Source of the DNA: PCPOR2b sp965220385
Lineage (GTDB): Bacteria > Poribacteria > WGA-4E > PCPOR2b
Direction: 5' to 3'
NCBI GenBank assembly: GCA_965220385.1
Contig: OZ244825.1
Coordinates: forward strand, 5,580,001-5,644,000
Length of the DNA: 64,000 nt
Part shown: piece by piece, positions 61,518-64,000 of the stretch
Numbering within the stretch: the stretch's first letter is position 1
Layout: each line of letters opens with the position of its first letter
The notes under the pieces: generated by a model
Seen by the model: the letters and a program-made list of their open reading frames with translations, nothing else
Told to the model about the DNA's origin: nothing
The model's database searches: none
Translations under genes and position numbers: made by a program

Positions 61518-63482
61518 ATGAAAAATATGATGCCAACCTCTCCCTCTACGCTTCAACCTTCTCAGTCGCGTATTACCCTGCGCGCCGTGATATTGGGTTG
61601 CATCCTTATGCCGATTAATGCCTACTGGATCGGAATGGAGGAGATGCTCTGGCACGGATTTCATTTTTCTGCAACCTCTATCCCGATGAATGTCATTTTC
61701 ATCATTTTCGTGTTGGCGCTGTTGAACTACATTGCCCAACGTTTCTGGCCGACATATGCGTTGAGCCAAGCTGAACTCCTCGTCATCTATGTCATGTTGG
61801 CATGTGTTACAGCGGTGGTTGCCCACGATAATATGGTCGGTCTCATGGGCCCCCTCTGCCACGCTTTCTGGTTTGCCACTCCCGAAAACGAATGGAAGCA
61901 GATTCTCCAGCCCTACCTCCCTAACTGGCTTGTCATGGGTAATACAACCGTTGCCCGTCCTTTTTATGAAGGGGGAGCTAATTTCTTCACCGAAGGCTAT
62001 CTGCGCTACTGGATCGTTCCTATCGTGAGTTGGACGGTCATCTCCTCCCTGATCTTTGCTCTCGTTGCTTTCGTAAATGTCCTACTCCGCCGCCAATGGA
62101 TTGAGCATGAAAAGCTGCCATATCCAATTACCCAACTGCCGCTGGATATGACTGCACCCGGAATGGAGCTCTTCCGGAACCGCGGCATGTGGTTGGGTTT
62201 CTCAATTGCAGCGGGCATCGAGATCATCAACGGAATCAACTTCCTTTATCCATCCTTTCCAATGATACCAATTCGCGAGGAGAGCGCGGACATCTCGCGG
62301 TGGCTTAACGAGGAACCGTGGGATGCAATTGGCCCAACCTTCTTTCACCTACGCCTGTTTTTTATCGGTCTGTGTTTTCTTTTGCCGCTGGATGTGAGTT
62401 TTTCAACAGCGTTTTTCTATTGGGTCCGCAAAGCGCAATACATTGGAGGGAAGGCGGCTGGCTGGTATACAATTCCTTACTATCCTTTTCAACCGAACCA
62501 AGCAATGGGCGCGGCACTAGCGATTGTTGTGATAGCGGTGTGGGCTGGCAGACAACATTTTCGCGAGATTGGTAAACGGATCATCGGCATGAACACATCT
62601 ATCGACGATTCGACGGAACCGATGCGCTATCGATCGGCAGCATTAGGGATTATAATCTGTCTCGTTCTCCTCTATTTAATCTGTAATCAAGCAGGGATGT
62701 CTCTGTGGGTATTCGTGCTATTTTTTGGATTGTACATGATGATCACAGCGTCTGTGACTCGTGTCCGTGCTGAACTTGGACCACCAGCCCACGACATGGC
62801 TGGCGTCAATCCACAAACCGCCTTAACTACAGTGGTCGGGATACGCCCGTTTGGGCGTGGCAACCTTGTGATGTTCTCGCTTTTCTCGTGGTTTAACAGC
62901 CAGAATCGCAGCCAACCTATGCCGCATCAGCTTGAAGGCTTTAAACTAGCGCAACGCACCGGTATGGATCATCGCAAACTATTGTGGGTGATGCTCTTTT
63001 CGATTGTGATAGGTGTTTTCTCAGCGTTTCTGATGTACCTTTATGTCCTGTATACGCATGGGGGTAGCAAGGCAGGGATGATTTTGGGCCCCGGCTGGGG
63101 GACCTACAACCGATTGGCTGGCTGGCTACAGTTTCCACGACCGACGGATATCTACGGATCAGCAGTCATCGGTCTGTCATTTATATTTACGATCTTTCTT
63201 GGAGCCATGCGGCTCAAATTTATCTGGTGGCCCTTCCACCCGGTCGGCTATGTAATAGGCATCAACGGTGGAACGCTGGATCAATTCTGGCTTGTATTAA
63301 TCCTCTCCTCAATTGCCAAGTTCGTGATACTCAAATATGGTGGGGCGCGTCTGTATCGACGTGTATTACCTTTCTTTCTAGGGTTGGTCTTGGGTGATGT
63401 GGTGAGCGGCAGCTATTGGGCGATCCTGGGCGTCATTTTAGAGACACCGATGTATGTTGTGTGGTTCTGGACAGTACAGTGA
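61518..63482 (+). CDS. DUF6785/DUF6784-like polytopic membrane protein, OPT-like
   Basis: The 654-residue protein has about 14 predicted transmembrane segments. It resembles the DUF6785/6784 membrane proteins that are related to oligopeptide (OPT) transporters. Examples of motifs are EHEKLPYPITQLPLDMT, VTRVRAELGPPAHDMAG and LPHQ-like MPHQLEGFKLAQRTG. A family name is from memory of pattern, so moderately sure. GGAGGA precedes ATG 61518. It lies between two PhyH genes, suggesting import of their substrate. Confidence 0.7.
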   Translation: MKNMMPTSPSTLQPSQSRITLRAVILGCILMPINAYWIGMEEMLWHGFHFSATSIPMNVIFIIFVLALLNYIAQRFWPTYALSQAELLVIYVMLACVTAVVAHDNMVGLMGPLCHAFWFATPENEWKQILQPYLPNWLVMGNTTVARPFYEGGANFFTEGYLRYWIVPIVSWTVISSLIFALVAFVNVLLRRQWIEHEKLPYPITQLPLDMTAPGMELFRNRGMWLGFSIAAGIEIINGINFLYPSFPMIPIREESADISRWLNEEPWDAIGPTFFHLRLFFIGLCFLLPLDVSFSTAFFYWVRKAQYIGGKAAGWYTIPYYPFQPNQAMGAALAIVVIAVWAGRQHFREIGKRIIGMNTSIDDSTEPMRYRSAALGIIICLVLLYLICNQAGMSLWVFVLFFGLYMMITASVTRVRAELGPPAHDMAGVNPQTALTTVVGIRPFGRGNLVMFSLFSWFNSQNRSQPMPHQLEGFKLAQRTGMDHRKLLWVMLFSIVIGVFSAFLMYLYVLYTHGGSKAGMILGPGWGTYNRLAGWLQFPRPTDIYGSAVIGLSFIFTIFLGAMRLKFIWWPFHPVGYVIGINGGTLDQFWLVLILSSIAKFVILKYGGARLYRRVLPFFLGLVLGDVVSGSYWAILGVILETPMYVVWFWTVQ

Positions 63483-63796
63483 TGCCAGAGGTTTGCCCAA
63501 TCAATAATCCTACGTTTCGGCACCTTGTTTGCCGTCAAATGGTACGTCACGCAAGTTTCACTGGCTAGTATCGAAACGTATCCAATCAGAAAAAACTTGA
63601 ACTTACAATCCAATTGGATGTACAATATTGCGTTGGAAGCGGATTTGAGTTGTCCTAGAACGACTCAGGCTATTAGATTCTACCCCCTAAGCGTGTATAT
63701 TTTCGGTCACCTGATTGAGCGTTGATTGGATAGATTCTTAGCTTGCGAATAGATTCGCAGGTTTTTCTAAGCGCTTTATGCGAAAGGAGTTACACT
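63483..63796. other. Intergenic region upstream of the last PhyH gene
   Basis: About 310 bp; open frames here lack ribosome-binding sites. A promoter for the downstream PhyH gene is expected but no clear -35/-10 pair was picked. Confidence 0.35.
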
Positions 63797-64000
63797 ATGC
63801 TAACTCAGCAACAAATCGACTTCTACCATGAAAATGGCTACATCGGTGTTGAAAGTGTGCTTTCAGAGCAAGATATCATCGACCTTCGTCGTGTGACAGA
63901 TGAATTTGTCGAAAAATCCCGCGAAGTCACCGAACATACTGACGTTTTTGATCTTGAACCCGGTCATTCAGCAGAAACTCCCCGTGTACGTCGGATCAAG
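63797..64000 (+). CDS. PhyH-type dioxygenase, 3' part beyond window
   Basis: Only the first 68 codons are present. The N-terminus MLTQQQIDFYHENGYIGVES matches the start of PhyH-like dioxygenases, including ENGYIGVESVLSEQDI. AAAGGAGT lies upstream of ATG 63797. The iron-binding residues lie beyond the window end, so activity cannot be judged. Confidence 0.8.
   Translation, partial: MLTQQQIDFYHENGYIGVESVLSEQDIIDLRRVTDEFVEKSREVTEHTDVFDLEPGHSAETPRVRRIK

Noticed and set aside
1..64000. CRISPR array, insertion sequence, prophage or integrative element
   Set aside because: No spaced direct-repeat array, transposase, integrase or phage structural gene was found on either strand.

Overview
The window looks like a chromosomal segment of an uncultured Gram-negative bacterium, most likely Candidatus Poribacteria or a close relative. 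This is inferred from content, not from a marker gene. The supporting content is five phytanoyl-CoA-dioxygenase-like (PhyH) genes, many secreted beta-propeller proteins (PD40/TolB-like, Kelch, WD40), LamG, cohesin and dockerin domains, enolase-superfamily sugar-acid enzymes, a DUF6785-type membrane protein, and a lipid A-type acyltransferase that implies an outer membrane. I see no phage, insertion sequence, CRISPR array, rRNA or tRNA gene. Both edges cut through genes.

Layout. 1-13.5 kb: a leftward operon of four tandem PD40 propeller genes ending in a TPR protein. It is transcribed divergently from an SgrR-like regulator gene. The regulator unit and its intergenic control region are then repeated, this time facing a Kelch propeller gene, and abut a PhyH-HEAT fusion gene. 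13.5-20 kb: leftward orphan NtrY-like histidine kinase, aldo/keto reductase, DapA-like aldolase, thiamine-diphosphate enzyme and ribokinase. 20-24.5 kb: rightward sulfatase-like hydrolase, stand-alone methionine synthase reactivation domain, DUF58 protein and NAD-dependent epimerase. 24.6-29.5 kb: a LamG-cohesin protein gene facing a WD40-dockerin-FlgD-like gene, plus a fifth PD40 gene. 29.9-34.9 kb: double nucleotidyltransferase, enolase-superfamily enzyme, DUF547 protein and a coiled-coil protein. 34.9-42.5 kb: diheme cytochrome c and a probable sugar-acid catabolic cluster (UxuA-like, PhyH, Gfo/Idh/MocA, rhamnonate dehydratase-like, PhyH, CysQ-like). 42.6-54 kb: mostly leftward housekeeping genes: RpoD-like sigma factor, ABC exporter, methyltransferase, Clp1-like polynucleotide kinase, SppA, Trm112-like protein, SecA and a membrane protein, with one rightward pentapeptide protein. 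54-64 kb: pterin carbinolamine dehydratase, lipid A acyltransferase, EamA transporter, a rhodanese-MoeB/ThiF protein, a zinc-ribbon protein, UppP, a BMP-family binding protein, PhyH, a DUF6785-like membrane protein and the start of a fifth PhyH gene.

Three points stand out. First, the rhodanese-MoeB/ThiF gene has an in-frame TGA exactly where the family has its catalytic cysteine. The same frame stays conserved beyond it and a bacterial SECIS-like hairpin follows at suitable spacing, so this is probably a selenoprotein. Second, the two divergent propeller/SgrR-like control regions keep matching promoters and a perfect palindrome whose arms changed together in both copies, which suggests an operator and a duplicated sensing cassette. 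Third, propeller proteins of two different fold families share a short C-terminal tail built around T-x-W-G-x-x-K, a possible undescribed sorting or processing tag.
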